Shown one piece after another: positions 1 through 10,479 of a stretch of 33,082 bases of DNA. How positions within the stretch are numbered: the stretch's first letter is position 1; each line of letters begins with the position of its first letter. Position numbers and translations under genes: made by a program. The notes beneath the pieces are model-generated. The model did not search any database. It had not been told where the DNA came from and was given only the letters and a program-made list of their open reading frames with translations. This stretch comes from Nemertoderma westbladi (lineage: Eukaryota > Xenacoelomorpha > Nemertodermatida > Nemertodermatidae), in NCBI GenBank assembly GCA_032718475.1, contig JAUCBJ010000212.1, positions 1 to 33,082 of the forward strand, read 5' to 3'.

Positions 1-2
1 TG

Positions 3-407
3 GATGTGGAGGAAGAGGTGGAAGAGGAGGAAGATGAGGATGTGGCGGCCGAAATAGCGAAGGAGAATGAAGCAATATTGGTGGCTATGTATGCGAGGGA
101 GAAAGAAGAAGCGCGGTTGGAGAGGTTGTTAAATCCGAGAAACAAGTGGGAGGAGATAGAGAAGAACCATTATTTGGAGGAAGAGGCGAGAAAGAACAGC
201 GCGTGGGGTGAAGATTGGGAGTTGGAGATGGAGGCTGAGGGGGTTAGGAGAGCGAGGGAAGCTGAGAGGTGTGCGCGGGAGAAGGTGATGAAAGAAAGGA
301 TTGAGATGTTAGAAGGAATGATGGAGGTGTTGGGTGATGGTGGTGGTGGTGGTAATGGTAATAATGCGGTGGATGTAGATAGCGAGGATAGTGGGATAAA
401 TGGGTGA
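3..407 (+). CDS. 3' end of an unidentified acidic coiled-coil protein gene (partial)
   Basis: An open frame runs in from the left edge and stops at TGA 405-407, giving 134 residues with the start outside the window. The first ~20 residues are almost all Glu/Asp. Residues ~20-110 are charged and helix-prone with regularly spaced Glu/Arg/Lys, including NPRNKWEEIEKNHYLEEEAR, which looks like a long helix or coiled coil. The tail is Gly/Asn-rich and then acidic (VDVDSEDSG). Codon third positions are G-rich, unlike the AT-rich flank, which supports real coding sequence. I do not recognise the family. It is probably a terminal exon. A possible polyadenylation signal AATAAA lies at 853-858. Confidence 0.5.
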   Translation, partial: DVEEEVEEEEDEDVAAEIAKENEAILVAMYAREKEEARLERLLNPRNKWEEIEKNHYLEEEARKNSAWGEDWELEMEAEGVRRAREAERCAREKVMKERIEMLEGMMEVLGDGGGGGNGNNAVDVDSEDSGING

Positions 408-1000
408 GGTGGTGGAAGAAATTTTAAAATAGTAATGGTGATGGATTTAAGTATAATAATCAAATTTGTCGGTATAATGATAATATTATAAATACAATAA
501 CCTTACTTCGCCGTAGCTCGCCCCACAACTCATTAATGGCACCCATATGCTAAGGCTTCACTCGCTTCATGGCTCGCCCCATTTTTTCAATGTTGGAAAG
601 GAATGAAGGGGATGTCGGGTGATGGTGGTAGCGGTAATGATGTTGTGGATGAGGAAGAACTCACTTCATGGCTCGCCCCCATAGGTAGAATAATCAAATT
701 AAAATAATATTATAAATACCTTATTCTCACTTCGCGGCTCGCCCCCCACAACTTATTGCTTGACAATATTGGTAGCCGCCGTTAGTCTGTGTTTATTCAC
801 CTTTTTTTAGTCGTTGCGTCTGTAATAGTCTATCATGTTAAAGACTTTATTAAATAAATTGGAGATGAGCTGTTGCAACTGTAATTAAAGGTGTAATATT
901 ATGGGTTTGTTCACTTTATAACAAACGTCTGCAACCCACTTACTATATTGGGTTTTACCTATTGCGGTTCAAGGTCAAACGCCGACCGGTAGACACGAAT
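408..1000. repeat. Non-coding stretch with four GGCTCGCCCC motifs
   Basis: No gene is visible. A motif close to CTTCATGGCTCGCCCC recurs in the same orientation at ~506-525, 565-580, 664-679 and 730-745, usually followed by CA-rich sequence. Further copies lie at 6288-6303 (+) and 2810-2825 (reverse), so it is a dispersed word and not only a local tandem repeat. Confidence 0.55.
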
Positions 1001-1891
1001 TAATTAAATTACTTCCGTCTGTGGACTGGCCTTATACCGCATATGTCACATATACACAGTGGTGACATATGTTACATATGCACAATGGTAACCATAGTAA
1101 CCATGGGGGGCAAGAATGGTAACCATGGTAACCATAGTAAGTGGGTGGGGCAACAATAGTAATTATAGTAACCCAGTTAAACATGAACTTATGTTTCATA
1201 TGTGGTATATATATGTTGTATGGAATAGGTGTGTCTGGAAATTAGGTTTTTATGCTCATGTATGAATAATACATGTCACGCATGCGGTGATACATACACT
1301 TAGAATGTGTGTATCGCCATTTATGGTATTTATATGTTGCACAATATGAATTTATCATAAATAAATGTGTGAGAATGCGCATGTGAATAATATATGTCGA
1401 GCATATGTGAAATAGCCATAGCCAAGACTCCTAGTTAAATTTAAATCCATAAACTATTCAATTCGTAATTGTGTAATCCAGTACATGGATTTTATATGTT
1501 GCACACATGTTTGCCTTATGGTAATACAGGCCTTACAGTAATACATGTACAGAAAAGAATAGCGAGGGGGGATGCGGAATTTGTTGATGTCACTACCCAG
1601 CTTTTTGCATTAAGAACAAATATCGTTTTAATCAGCAGTATAATACGTTGAATCTATATTTTTTGTTATACTGTATTTTCAAAGTACCGGCTATTTAACC
1701 ATATGTATAATCAATACATAGGCCTGCTATACGGTTTAAATGATCTGTGAAGGCTGTATGACTAAATTGAAGTAACCATAGTCGATCGTCCAATTGTTTT
1801 GTTTATTGCATTTGCGGGCCGGTGGTGGGACACATTCTTAAAATGATAGGCATTTCATAGTCTGATCCTGCAATCTTTCTTCTTAACCTCA
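1000..1891. repeat. CATATGTG-rich repeat block, left part
   Basis: No gene is visible. The block is dense in CATATG/ACATGT words. A 31-base segment at 1195-1225 recurs exactly, in the same orientation, at 3197-3227. The segment around 1171-1206 (core CCCAGTTAAACATG) reappears inverted at 3744-3778. LINE A copy 1 lies between the arms, so the arrangement looks like an old inverted-repeat element later hit by a LINE. Confidence 0.45.
1088..1132. promoter_or_regulatory. Two X-box-like motifs (possible RFX sites)
   Basis: GTAACCATAGTAAC at 1088-1101 and the palindrome GTAACCATGGTAAC at 1119-1132 both fit the X-box pattern GTNRCC-N(0-3)-RGYAAC bound by RFX factors. They sit 3.3 kb upstream of the LRRC27-like start and inside a repeat-rich block. 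The match is real, but a regulatory role is only a guess. Confidence 0.2.
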
Positions 1892-2552
1892 AAGATAAGC
1901 ATAAGCTCAAAGGATGGTATGCTTGAGCATGTGGACGACTTCTGTTACCTGGGATCATGGATCCGGAAGTCAGGTGAGGACCTTCGAATACGTAAGGGAA
2001 AGGCATGGGCAGCCTTGAATAGGCTTTCCAGGATTTGGAAGTCACCTAGAATTAATCGGAAACTTAAGGTCCGATTATTTAGAGCAGCAGTAGTTCCAGT
2101 ACTCCTCTACGGGAGTCCATGCTGGGCTCTAACTGCTGAGGACACCAAATCTCTGGATGGCACATTCACAAGAATGCTACGCCGGGTACATTGTGTCAAG
2201 TACAATGCACACATCTCCAACCAGACACTATATAACATTGGAGGTGTCTCATTGGTTCCCCCAAGCTTGACACTAGAACAAAATCGCCTCCGCTTTGCAG
2301 GACATTGCTTTCGCCGTGAGGACCAGCCTGTGCATAATCTTGTACTTTGGCAGCCTCATGGAGTGAATAAGCATGGTGGACAGCCCATGACTTTCTTGAG
2401 ACGTATCTTAAAGGACACTGGCCTTAAAGATGCGGATGATCAAGCAAATGTCATGGGTGATAGGGAGTTGTGGCGGTGCAATTTTGTTGACAAGCCGGCA
2501 CAGCATTCTTAAAAATGCAGCTGCAATGCAGCATGCCGATCCTAGTAGTAGT
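1892..2552 (+). mobile_element. LINE A copy 1, 5'-truncated
   Basis: This is the 3' end of an APE/RT-type LINE. A stop-free frame of 197 codons (1919-2509) encodes the region downstream of the RT active site: FCYLGSWI, AAVVPVLLYGSPCWAL, FTRMLRRVHC and FLRRILKDTGL. It differs from the matching part of the intron-2 copy at only about ten residues. Homology to that copy starts abruptly near 1892, and after the stop it continues to a short (TAG)n tail ending at 2552. It is therefore 5'-truncated and young. No target duplication was recognised. Confidence 0.85.
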
Positions 2553-4388
2553 CGCTTGCAGTTTAGCTAGTGAATCGCAAATTATTTTATGATATAAGGG
2601 CATTTAATTTATCCAACGGATAAGTAAAATAAGTAGTTTATATAAATTAATACAGTAATCTGGTAATAGGAAGCACATTATAGTAAAAATAAATAAAATA
2701 GATATATATATTAATTACACAGCCACATATTAGGGAGTTATTATTTTAATAAAATCGGGTATTATAATATTTATATTTGCTGAAGGTGGAATGCGAGGTT
2801 GAGGGTTGTGGGGCGAGCCACGTTGGGTCCTTGATTAAATTATTTTATATTTTACCCATAACAGCATAATGCGTTGCATAAGCCTACCGCTTATCATAGT
2901 CCACTCAATTGTTCAGTGATGCAGTGTGTGATTTGCCTTGCCTGCTTTCTGCCTTGCACTATGCACATTGTGCTGTGCATGTGCATTGTACAGTGCTGTA
3001 TTAACATAATTAGACAAACATATGTTTGGCTGTATGGTGGTTTTCACTTGTCAGGTTGTGGTTGTGCATTGTCATCTGCGCTGCTAAGTATCAGTAAGGG
3101 GTACAGACATAGGCAGATAACATACATGCACAATACCATCCGTAAGGTAGGCAGGCCTATTGCAGTTCTTATCCCGTTAAAAAATTGAACATATGATTCA
3201 TATGTGGTATATATATGTTGTATGGAAAAGATGTCTTAAAATTAGATATAAAATATCATATGAGCAATTATATGATCTTAGAATTAATTAATTTTCGAAG
3301 ATTTATCAAAATGAATAATCTATTATAGCTGGAAATTAGATAACTTAATTAAATCTAACTAATAGAATACGAATTTACGGATCATCACCAAAATCTATTA
3401 AGGATACTCTCATATCACTATGGATTAAGTATTTTCATATATACTCCGATGCTTCCTTTTCTAAATGTATAGGGTAGGTGAAGGGCCGTAGGATAGGGTG
3501 TAGGAATTGGATAGGATAAGGTAATGAGGTAGGCTACCCCCCCCCCCCCCGCCCCTCCTCTCTATAGGAAATGCAGACCCACACCAGTGATTGGTCGGTC
3601 TCAGTTTAAATTTTTACTCTTTTTGTCGCACTTGTCACATAAAAAACATATGTGTATCACATGTGAACATTCCACATATGGATCACATTTGACAACACTG
3701 TAACATTTACATATATGTATCACATGTCGAATTATTTATGGCAACCATATATGAAACACATACCCATGTTTAACTGGGAAGTAGGCGGGGCAAGAGCCGT
3801 TCGACAAATTCTTTAACATGGTAGACTATGGCAGACACTGTCTTAATCCCGGTGTTTAGCATACTACTCCCCTGTAGTTGCTTGCACATTATCATAAGAT
3901 GTATCTACCCAATTATTATTAGTATTATTATGTTATATTATTATGTATTATTTATAATTAGTATGTATTATATATTCCGGTACCTAACAGGATACTGCGC
4001 TAACTAGCACTATGCTACTAAGCAGTCTTCCTGCCCATTTTATTGTGAATTATGTAATGTATTTGTTATAATTATGTATTATTTGGGAAAATAAATAAAC
4101 CAATCAATCAATCAATCAATCTGTACAGCTGTAGGAACAGCATTGCATATTCGAGTTCTGCAGTATTCTGATATTGCAGTACCCTACAGCCCTACTGGTG
4201 TATTTAGGTAGGCCTAGGCTTATTGCTAATTGTTGGGGTTTTAGAGTTCAGGAGTTGTCAGTTGTGGAAAGCGAATTAGGCCCTACTGCCCTATGGGAAT
4301 AGTACAGTCCAGCAGTCTGACAGTACCGGTACAGTAATAGTCTGGTAGTATAACTTACTGTCAGACTGTATAACGGAGTGCTGGAGTG
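2553..4388. other. Intergenic region upstream of the LRR gene
   Basis: No supported gene. It contains one reverse GGCTCGCCCC word (2810-2825), a CATATGTG-rich stretch with the 31-base repeat at 3197-3227 and inverted-arm sequence at ~3640-3790, and a C11 run near 3539. The AT-rich segment ~3890-4121 ends in AATAAATAAACC followed by (AATC)n. That ending resembles the 3' tail of a CR1/L2-type LINE, although no coding part remains. An in-frame TAA at 4371-4373 closes the frame of the first LRR-gene exon. Confidence 0.4.
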
Positions 4389-4482
4389 ATGATGACCGAT
4401 GATGTGATCGCGATCACTGAAAATTCCAGTCACGAAGACTTTGTGGAGGCAGTTGAGGTACCAACAGAGGCCGATTCTGAGG
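4389..4482 (+). CDS. LRRC27: LRRC27-like gene, exon 1 (start codon)
   Basis: ATGATG at 4389 opens 31 codons of acidic sequence (MMTDDVIAITENSSHEDFVE...). The exon ends GAG-G before a strong donor GTAAGT at 4483. An in-frame TAA at 4371 excludes a longer start in this exon; the second ATG at 4392 is equally possible. The single leftover G joins the AT that opens exon 2 to make Asp, so the phases fit and the junction reads ADSED-YEYDLEL. The short acidic leader suits a cytoplasmic LRR protein, and no signal peptide is seen. Exon 1 itself carries no family signature; the assignment rests on splice continuity. Intron 1 is 3,993 bp. Confidence 0.7.
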
Positions 4483-4552
4483 GTAAGTTTAAATAAAAAA
4501 TACCGGACGGGTCTGATCAGCTGCTTGCGGGCCTATATGGAATATTGACAAA

Positions 4553-4626
4553 AAGCGCGCCACTCGGATTCTGGTTAAACGAAAAGCGCGCCAGCCATGA
4601 CATTCTGACATTCAATGCGCGCCAAC
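4553..4626. repeat. Three GCGCGCCA motifs just inside intron 1
   Basis: GCGCGCCA occurs three times within ~75 bp (AAAAGCGCGCCA twice, AATGCGCGCCA once). The same word is in the tandem array at 7785-7910. E2F-like GC motifs have a similar core, but shared repeat ancestry explains them as well. Confidence 0.35.
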
Positions 4627-5194
4627 CATTGAAAGATTGACCACTAAATTTTGCAATTATTGTAGGCCTAATCCAGTAATCATTTATCAGTTAATACTGC
4701 AGTACCTACGCTACAGACAGACAGACCTAGACCCACTCTGCCACTCCTACAGTATTTTAACATGAAAATGCAAGCGCAACGAGCAAGAAAATTTTGCAGA
4801 AATGTAAACATGAATAGGCGTACAAGTAATACTGTAATATTCAGATAGTAGGTCAACCGACTGTTTTTAAATACAGATGTGATTAAATTGCGAGCGTAGC
4901 GAGCAAGAAAATTTTAAAATTTTTTGGTCAACCGTCTATTTTTACATGAGAGTAAAAACACAAGCGATCATTTTGTGAACATCCAATGATATTGCCTGTT
5001 TTATAAATGCTTTAAGTTGTTATGGGATGTTCTGTTTGATTGGTTGTTATATGATTTACTTGCTAATCTTGGCCAGTATTAAATACACTAAATCAACACG
5101 AAGTGGGGCCTTCGCGCAGCACGTGAAATGAGTTAATGCTAAGTATCAACTCGAAAGGATTATAAAAACATAGGAGAAGATTTTCCCGGAAAAC

Positions 5195-6113
5195 GTTAAC
5201 CCTCCAGCGGGAGACTGGGTAACTGAAGAAGGAAGGATTAGTTTCCCTACAAAGCCACAGCCTATGGTCTATTACATATCTGCCAAATTTCAGCATAAAT
5301 GGATTAAAAGCAAAGAAATGGGAGGACATTTAACGTTTAGACATGTGGCCCTCTAGCAGGAGACTAATGCTCTGATGGTGTCTGAAAGTCTCTCAAACGT
5401 CTCAACTTTTGATCATATTGATGCCTACAAATTTTCAACTTGGCAGCTTTAAATTCGACAAAGTTATAAGCATGTCAATATCATAACGACGACAACGATT
5501 TCACTTTCAGACATTTGGCCCTCTAGCGGCAGACTGGAGAACTGCAGATGGATTCGCCTCCTTTGAAAGTCACAGCTAATGGTCTAATACATATCTGCTA
5601 AGTTTCAGCTTAAACGGATTAAAAGCAAAGAAATGGGAGGGCATTTAATGTTTAGACATGTGGCCCTCTAGCGGGAGACCATTGCACTGATGGTGTCTGA
5701 AAGTCTCTCAAAAATCTCAACTTTAGCTCATATTGATACCTACAAATTTTCAACTTGGCAGCTTTAAATCCGACAAAGTTATTAGCATGTCAAAATCGTA
5801 ACGACGACAACGATTTCACTTTCAGACCTTTGGCCCTCTAGCGGCAGACTGGAGAACTGCAGATGGATTCGCCTCCTTTGAAAGTCACAGCTAATGGTCT
5901 AATACATATCTGCCAAGTTTCAGCTTAAACGGATTAAAAGCAAAGAAATGGGAGGTCATTTAATGTTTAGACATGTGGCCCTCTAGCGGGAGACCATTGC
6001 ACTGATGGTGTCTGAAAGTCTCTCAAAAATCTCAACTTTTGCTCATATTGATACCTACAAATTTTCAACTTGGCAGCTTGAAATCCGACAAAGTTATTAG
6101 CATGTCAAAATCG
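5195..6113 (+). repeat. 315-bp tandem repeat, about three copies
   Basis: The landmark ACATGTGGCCCTCTAGC occurs at 5341, 5656 and 5971, exactly 315 bp apart. A second landmark, TTTGGCCCTCTAGCGGCAGA, is also 315 bp apart in copies 2 and 3. Copy 1 is more diverged. Each unit holds two versions of the CCCTCTAGCGG motif and ends in a short CGACGACAACG run. Stop codons are present in every frame. Confidence 0.85.
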
Positions 6114-6144
6114 TAACGACGACGACGACGACAACGACGACGAC

Positions 6145-6186
<42 letters not shown>

Positions 6187-6232
6187 AACGACGACGACGA
6201 CGACGACAACGACGACGACGACGACGACAACT
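6113..6232. repeat. (ACG/CGA)n microsatellite
   Basis: About 120 bp of GAC repeats interrupted by AAC. It is an expansion of the short CGACGACAACG run that ends each 315-bp unit, and only the last copy is expanded. The Arg-rich minus-strand frame across it is a by-product. Confidence 0.9.
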
Positions 6233-6380
6233 ATTTGCATAAATTGACCCACCCCCTAACAGTGTCAATTCGCTAAGGCTCCGCCAACTTCGTGGCTCGC
6301 CCCACAAGCACTGATCAATGTGTACAGATATACAGTAGGAGTCAATATGTTTCACAGGAGGCATGATGGAGGGGCTGAGA

Positions 6381-6401
6381 GGGGGGGGGGGGGGGGGGGG
6401 G
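6381..6401. repeat. G21 homopolymer
   Basis: A run of 21 G follows GGGGCTGAGA. It could form a G-quadruplex, and the true length is uncertain because long runs are error-prone in sequencing. Confidence 0.8.
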
Positions 6402-7784
6402 TTCGAAAACCTATCTTGGTGAATTAAAAGCACATTCCGGCGAATTAGCAATGATAATTATTAAGTGAGGGAAAGGAGCAGGTTGCTGTGGCAGGATAAT
6501 GGATAGAATAATAATGATTTTTATTACGTACCGGTACTATATTTATTATTTATTTTGGAATAAAGATGTAAGGTAAAAAGAGCACGACATTGACATTTTC
6601 GTCGACATTGACGTCGTCGGGATGTGCAGTTTTCCGATGTCGGATCATATTACTTTTCTCTGTAAATCTTTTCTCGCAATGGGTATCGGTCTGTCGGTAC
6701 ACGTTACACGTATAATAATCTTTTTCACAATTCATTATTAGGGCCTACTGTATTATGTATTATTTACCTACATTAAATGTCCAGTTACTGCTGTATTGTA
6801 CGATATGACAGTATTTTACAAAGATTAAAGATGTAAAGAGGCCTGGCCTCTACCCTAGAACAGAGCTGTAGAGCAAGAGTCCATCAATTGTATTATATTC
6901 TTAAGTACATTCCTGCATTCTTTCATTATTACGTCAGTCACTGCAAACAATCACTCATAGCGTCATAGGTAAGTGTGTTAGAGTCTGAGAGTACATGTAG
7001 AGCTACCGGCATACTGCTAATATTTAAATGTAAACTACTAAGTTACATTGATCACTTGTTGATTTAGTGCATTTAATACTGGCAAAGATTCTGAGATTAG
7101 CAAGTAAATCACACAACAACCAATCAAACAGAACATCCCATAACAACTTAGAGCATTTATAAAACAGGCAATATCATTGGATGTTCACAAAATGATCGCT
7201 TGGGTTTTTACTCTCATGTTCTATTTTTTCCCTACACTACAGATGTGATTTTGAATTAAATCGGAGTGTCGCGAGCTCGGAAAATCTGCTGAATCGTGGT
7301 TTTAGGCTATATTGGTGTGCTGTGAACAATTGAAAAACCTTTCAAACAACTCATATTTTGAAAGACATTAAAACTTTGGCCTGCTTGGCCATGATGATTA
7401 ACGTGGATTGGATACGGTACAGTACCGGTACCTTCAATGCCCAATCTGTCGGTTTGTCCATAATGTCGGAGTGCAAAACAGTTCAAGGCACGGAACTACT
7501 TCTATAGGTTAATAAACAAATATACTGTAATAAAATATCACTGTAATCAAATGCACCTATTACAGTATTATAGTTATTAGAATGATGAATAAGACTGTAA
7601 GAGTAGAGCGTACAGTAGGCAGGCATAATACACAAACGCGAGCGAAGGGAGCGAAAATTTTTAAGGCCTAGGCCTAACTCTTTTTAAAAATAGGCTCTAC
7701 TGGCAGACCGTTATCATTTTAAGTAGAGTGGCTGAATATGTTGCCATGCCAGTGCATTTTGCTACTATACATGACATCCATTTC

Positions 7785-7910
7785 CGCGCCAGGATCCTCA
7801 ATGCGCGCCACACGCAGACACGCCCCTGTTCCTTCGCGCCATGATCCTAAATGCGCGCCACACGCCCCTGTTCCTTCGCGCCAGGATCCTAAATGCGCGC
7901 CACACATGTT
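7785..7910. repeat. 42-50 bp tandem repeat with GCGCGCC motifs
   Basis: Three copies start at 7785, 7835 and 7877 with the pattern CGCGCCAGGATCCTAAATGC followed by GCGCCACACGCCCCTG. The first interval is 50 bp because of an 8-bp insertion; the second is 42 bp. It lies in intron 1 of the LRR gene, 0.6 kb before exon 2. Confidence 0.8.
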
Positions 7911-8475
7911 GAGCAAACTCTACATAAATTCCAACCTGGCTTGCGGGTACCGGTCAGCCGGTACCGTACTGCCTGACTGCAGGACTGCGTACCGTTACAG
8001 CGTTACTCTGTACGTCCATATTCCTGTATTCTAACAGGATGACTGATCCACAATTCAGCAATTCTAGCGATTCTATTCCTATATAAAAACAACTTCTGAA
8101 CTTGATACTAAAAGGTCTTTGGTCTTTCACTGCTGCTCTGTTTGCGTTCAAGTCACGATAAGGTTAATTCAATTGAATGATGGTTCCTGAAAGCGGGAAT
8201 GCCCTGTCTACCTAGTTTGGTATGGATCTTCTCTAGCGGGTAGCTGTCTGGCGTGCGTAGCCTACATGCCTACCTTACCTTCAGAGCTTCAAGCTTCCAC
8301 AAGCCAATAACAGAATACAGGAATATGGTGTAGCAGTAGCTTACCCCGTGCCTCCGGCCTTTATAGTTTTTGCATCTATATCGGAAAAGCTTTCTGTGTA
8401 GAAATGTGCTGCTTTTTTTGCCAATAACGCAAACTGCGAACTATTATATTGTTTACTTCCCCTTTTGTATTGTAG

Positions 8476-8636
8476 ATTACGAATACGATTTAGAGTTGCC
8501 TAAAATCTCATCGGGACAGCGGACGGCTGTCGAGATTATCAAGGCGGCATTGGAGACGGGGTCCAAGGAACTAATTCTGTCCAATCTAAAGTTGGAGGAA
8601 ATACCGAAGAATTTGGATCAGTTGACTCAACTTGAG
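8476..8636 (+). CDS. LRRC27: LRRC27-like gene, exon 2 (first LRR)
   Basis: The exon follows the acceptor ATTGTAG at 8469-8475 and ends at GAG before the donor GTATAA. It adds 161 bases, closing the codon split from exon 1 and ending in phase 0. It encodes YEYDLELPKISSGQ, a helical segment, then KELILSNLKLEEIPKNLDQL, which is the first leucine-rich repeat. The last residues, TQLE, run straight into HLYLDGNLISEIP of exon 3, completing the consensus LxxLxLxxNxL across the junction. Intron 2 (6,010 bp) holds the nested transposons. Confidence 0.85.
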
Positions 8637-9113
8637 GTATAAATACTGAAATTAACTGTATCTTTTATTAGTTTCCCTTAATTTCGGGAACTTCCGGTAT
8701 CTTTTATTGACGGATACATGACCGAACGTAATCAGGATCGAATGTAACATAGTTATTACGTATCGAACGTAACTGCAATTATGTTACATTGGATCCTATA
8801 ACTATGTTACATTCGATCTACAAATTACTAAGCCCGAATGTAACATTGCCATTTACAGATTTAAAGGAGCAGGTTACAGAGGCGTGTTGGGGGAACCAAA
8901 ACAATAAACGAAAGTTAACACATGTTACAAGATTATGCAGGTTACTTAATTGGGTCTTGGGTCTTTGTTTTGTACTCACCAACACCAAACTGTTTCTTCA
9001 TGTAAGTAAACGAAGCATTTCAACGGTTAACTCCTGAAATCAAAACACAACTGAAATAAATGTATGTTACATTCGGTCTTAGTAATTTGTAGATCGAATG
9101 TAACATAGTTATA

Positions 9114-9176
9114 GGATCCAATGTAACATAATTTAGGTTACGTTCGATTCGTAAAAACTATGTTACGTTCGATCCT
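9114..9176 (+). repeat. 63-bp target-site duplication of LINE A, left copy
   Basis: This 63-base segment of the MITE terminus, from GGATCC to GATCCT, is repeated at 14099-14161 with a single difference (AATTTAGG versus AATTAAGG). The two copies immediately flank LINE A. Confidence 0.85.
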
Positions 9177-9210
9177 ACTAGGATCGGCATGCTGCATTGC
9201 AGCTGCATTT

Positions 9211-10267
9211 TTAAGAATGCTGTGCCGGCTTGTCAACAAAATTGCACCGCCACAACTCCCTATCACCCATGACATTTGCTAGATCATCCGCATCTTCAAG
9301 GCCAGTGTCCTTTAAGATGCGTCTCAAGAAAGTCATGGGCTGTCCACCATGCTTATTCACTCCATGAGGCTGCCAAAGTACAAGATTATGCACTGGCTGG
9401 TCCTCACGGCGAAAGCAATGTCCTGCAAAGCGGAGGCGATTTTGTTCTAGTGTCAAGCTTGGGGGAACCAATGAGACACCTCCAATGTTATATAGTGTCT
9501 GGTTGGTGATGTGTGCATTGTACTTGATACAATGAACCCGGCGTAGCATTCTTGTGAATGTGCCATCCAGAGATTTGGTGTCCTCAGCAGTTAGAGCCCA
9601 GCCTGGACTCCCATAGAGGAGTACTGGAACTACTGCTGCTCTAAATAATCGGACCTTAAGTTTCTGATTAATTATCGGTGACTTCCAAATCCTGGAAAGC
9701 CTATTCTTGGCTGCCCATGCCTTTCCCTTACGTATTCGAAGGTCCTCACCTGATTTCCGGATCCATGATCCCAGGTAACAGAAGTCGTCCACATGCTCAA
9801 GCATACCATCCTTTGAGCTTATGCTCATCCGATCAGAGACTTGCTGAGGACTTTCAAAGTTAACTGTCAGAATTTTGGTCTTTCTGGAGTTAATAAAAAG
9901 ACCAACACTAGAAGCAGCATGTTCTAATGAGCTGAGGAGCCTTTGGGCTCCCTCTAATGATTCTGAGAGTACTCCTAAGTCATCAGCAAAGTCTAGATCA
10001 GTTAGGTACTTCGTACTTGGCAGGATTTCCTCGACTTCTGGAGCCAGTAGGTGGAGTTATCATCACCCCATCATCATTATGATGATCTAAGGACATGCGT
10101 AGAACATAGTCAACCACAATAATGAACAAGAATGGTGCAAGTGTGTATCCTTGGAGGGCGCCCCATAACACTTCAAATGGTTCTGTGTCACCGTCAACAG
10201 TAGACACAAATGTTGTCGAACCATCGTATACTGATCTGATTGCTGCAATAATTTCATCAGGAATCCC
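9211..10267 (-). pseudogene. LINE A reverse transcriptase, C-terminal half (frameshifted)
   Basis: From 10267 downward the frame resumes after LINE B with GIPDEIIAAIRSVYDG, then motif B (GYTLAPFLF, where Asp is usual in place of Tyr). After a frameshift near 10005 it continues with the catalytic motif DLDFADDLGVLSE, then KTKIL, then FCYLGSWI, and on to the stop at 9211. The 205-codon uninterrupted part (9211-9828) differs from copy 1 at only about ten residues. The FADD box carries both catalytic aspartates, but no single frame spans the domain. Confidence 0.85.
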
Positions 10268-10274
10268 ATATAAT
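10268..10274 (+). repeat. 7-bp target-site duplication of LINE B, left copy
   Basis: ATATAAT at 10268-10274 is repeated at 12531-12537. Removing the sequence between them joins the LINE A codons ...SRMFSILSLY to GIPDEIIAAI in frame. Confidence 0.8.
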
Positions 10275-10479
10275 ATTATTATTATTATTGGCTTTATTTC
10301 AGGCCCAGTTGGCCCATAAAAATACTGTACTAATACATATACAAACAAACAGAATATACACAGTCAGGCTAACAACGTAAAGCACAATAAAGGTTGGTTA
10401 TAAAACAATATAGTAAAAATACACAAAACAAAACAGATAACCGAAAAAATATGACCAAAAATGATAAAAAAATTACAAC

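Larger units (their letters stand above)
4944..7219. mobile_element. Inverted-repeat element in intron 1
   Basis: The segment 4944-5097 reappears inverted at 7058-7219. The arms are ~155-160 bp with scattered substitutions and small indels; shared cores include ACATGAGAGTAAAAAC and GATGTTCTGTTTGATTGG. The interior has 315-bp tandem copies, a (CGA)n tract and a G21 run. No transposase frame is visible, so it is probably a non-autonomous foldback-type DNA element. I could not define a target duplication, so the outer limits are approximate. Confidence 0.6.

Noticed and set aside
170-463. Minus-strand 97-codon Pro/Ser-rich frame
   Set aside because: Shadow of the acidic + strand coding region at 3-407.
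6065-6451. Arg-rich 128-codon frame on the minus strand
   Set aside because: It is the translation of the (CGA)n microsatellite and the G21 run; there are no domains or splice signals.
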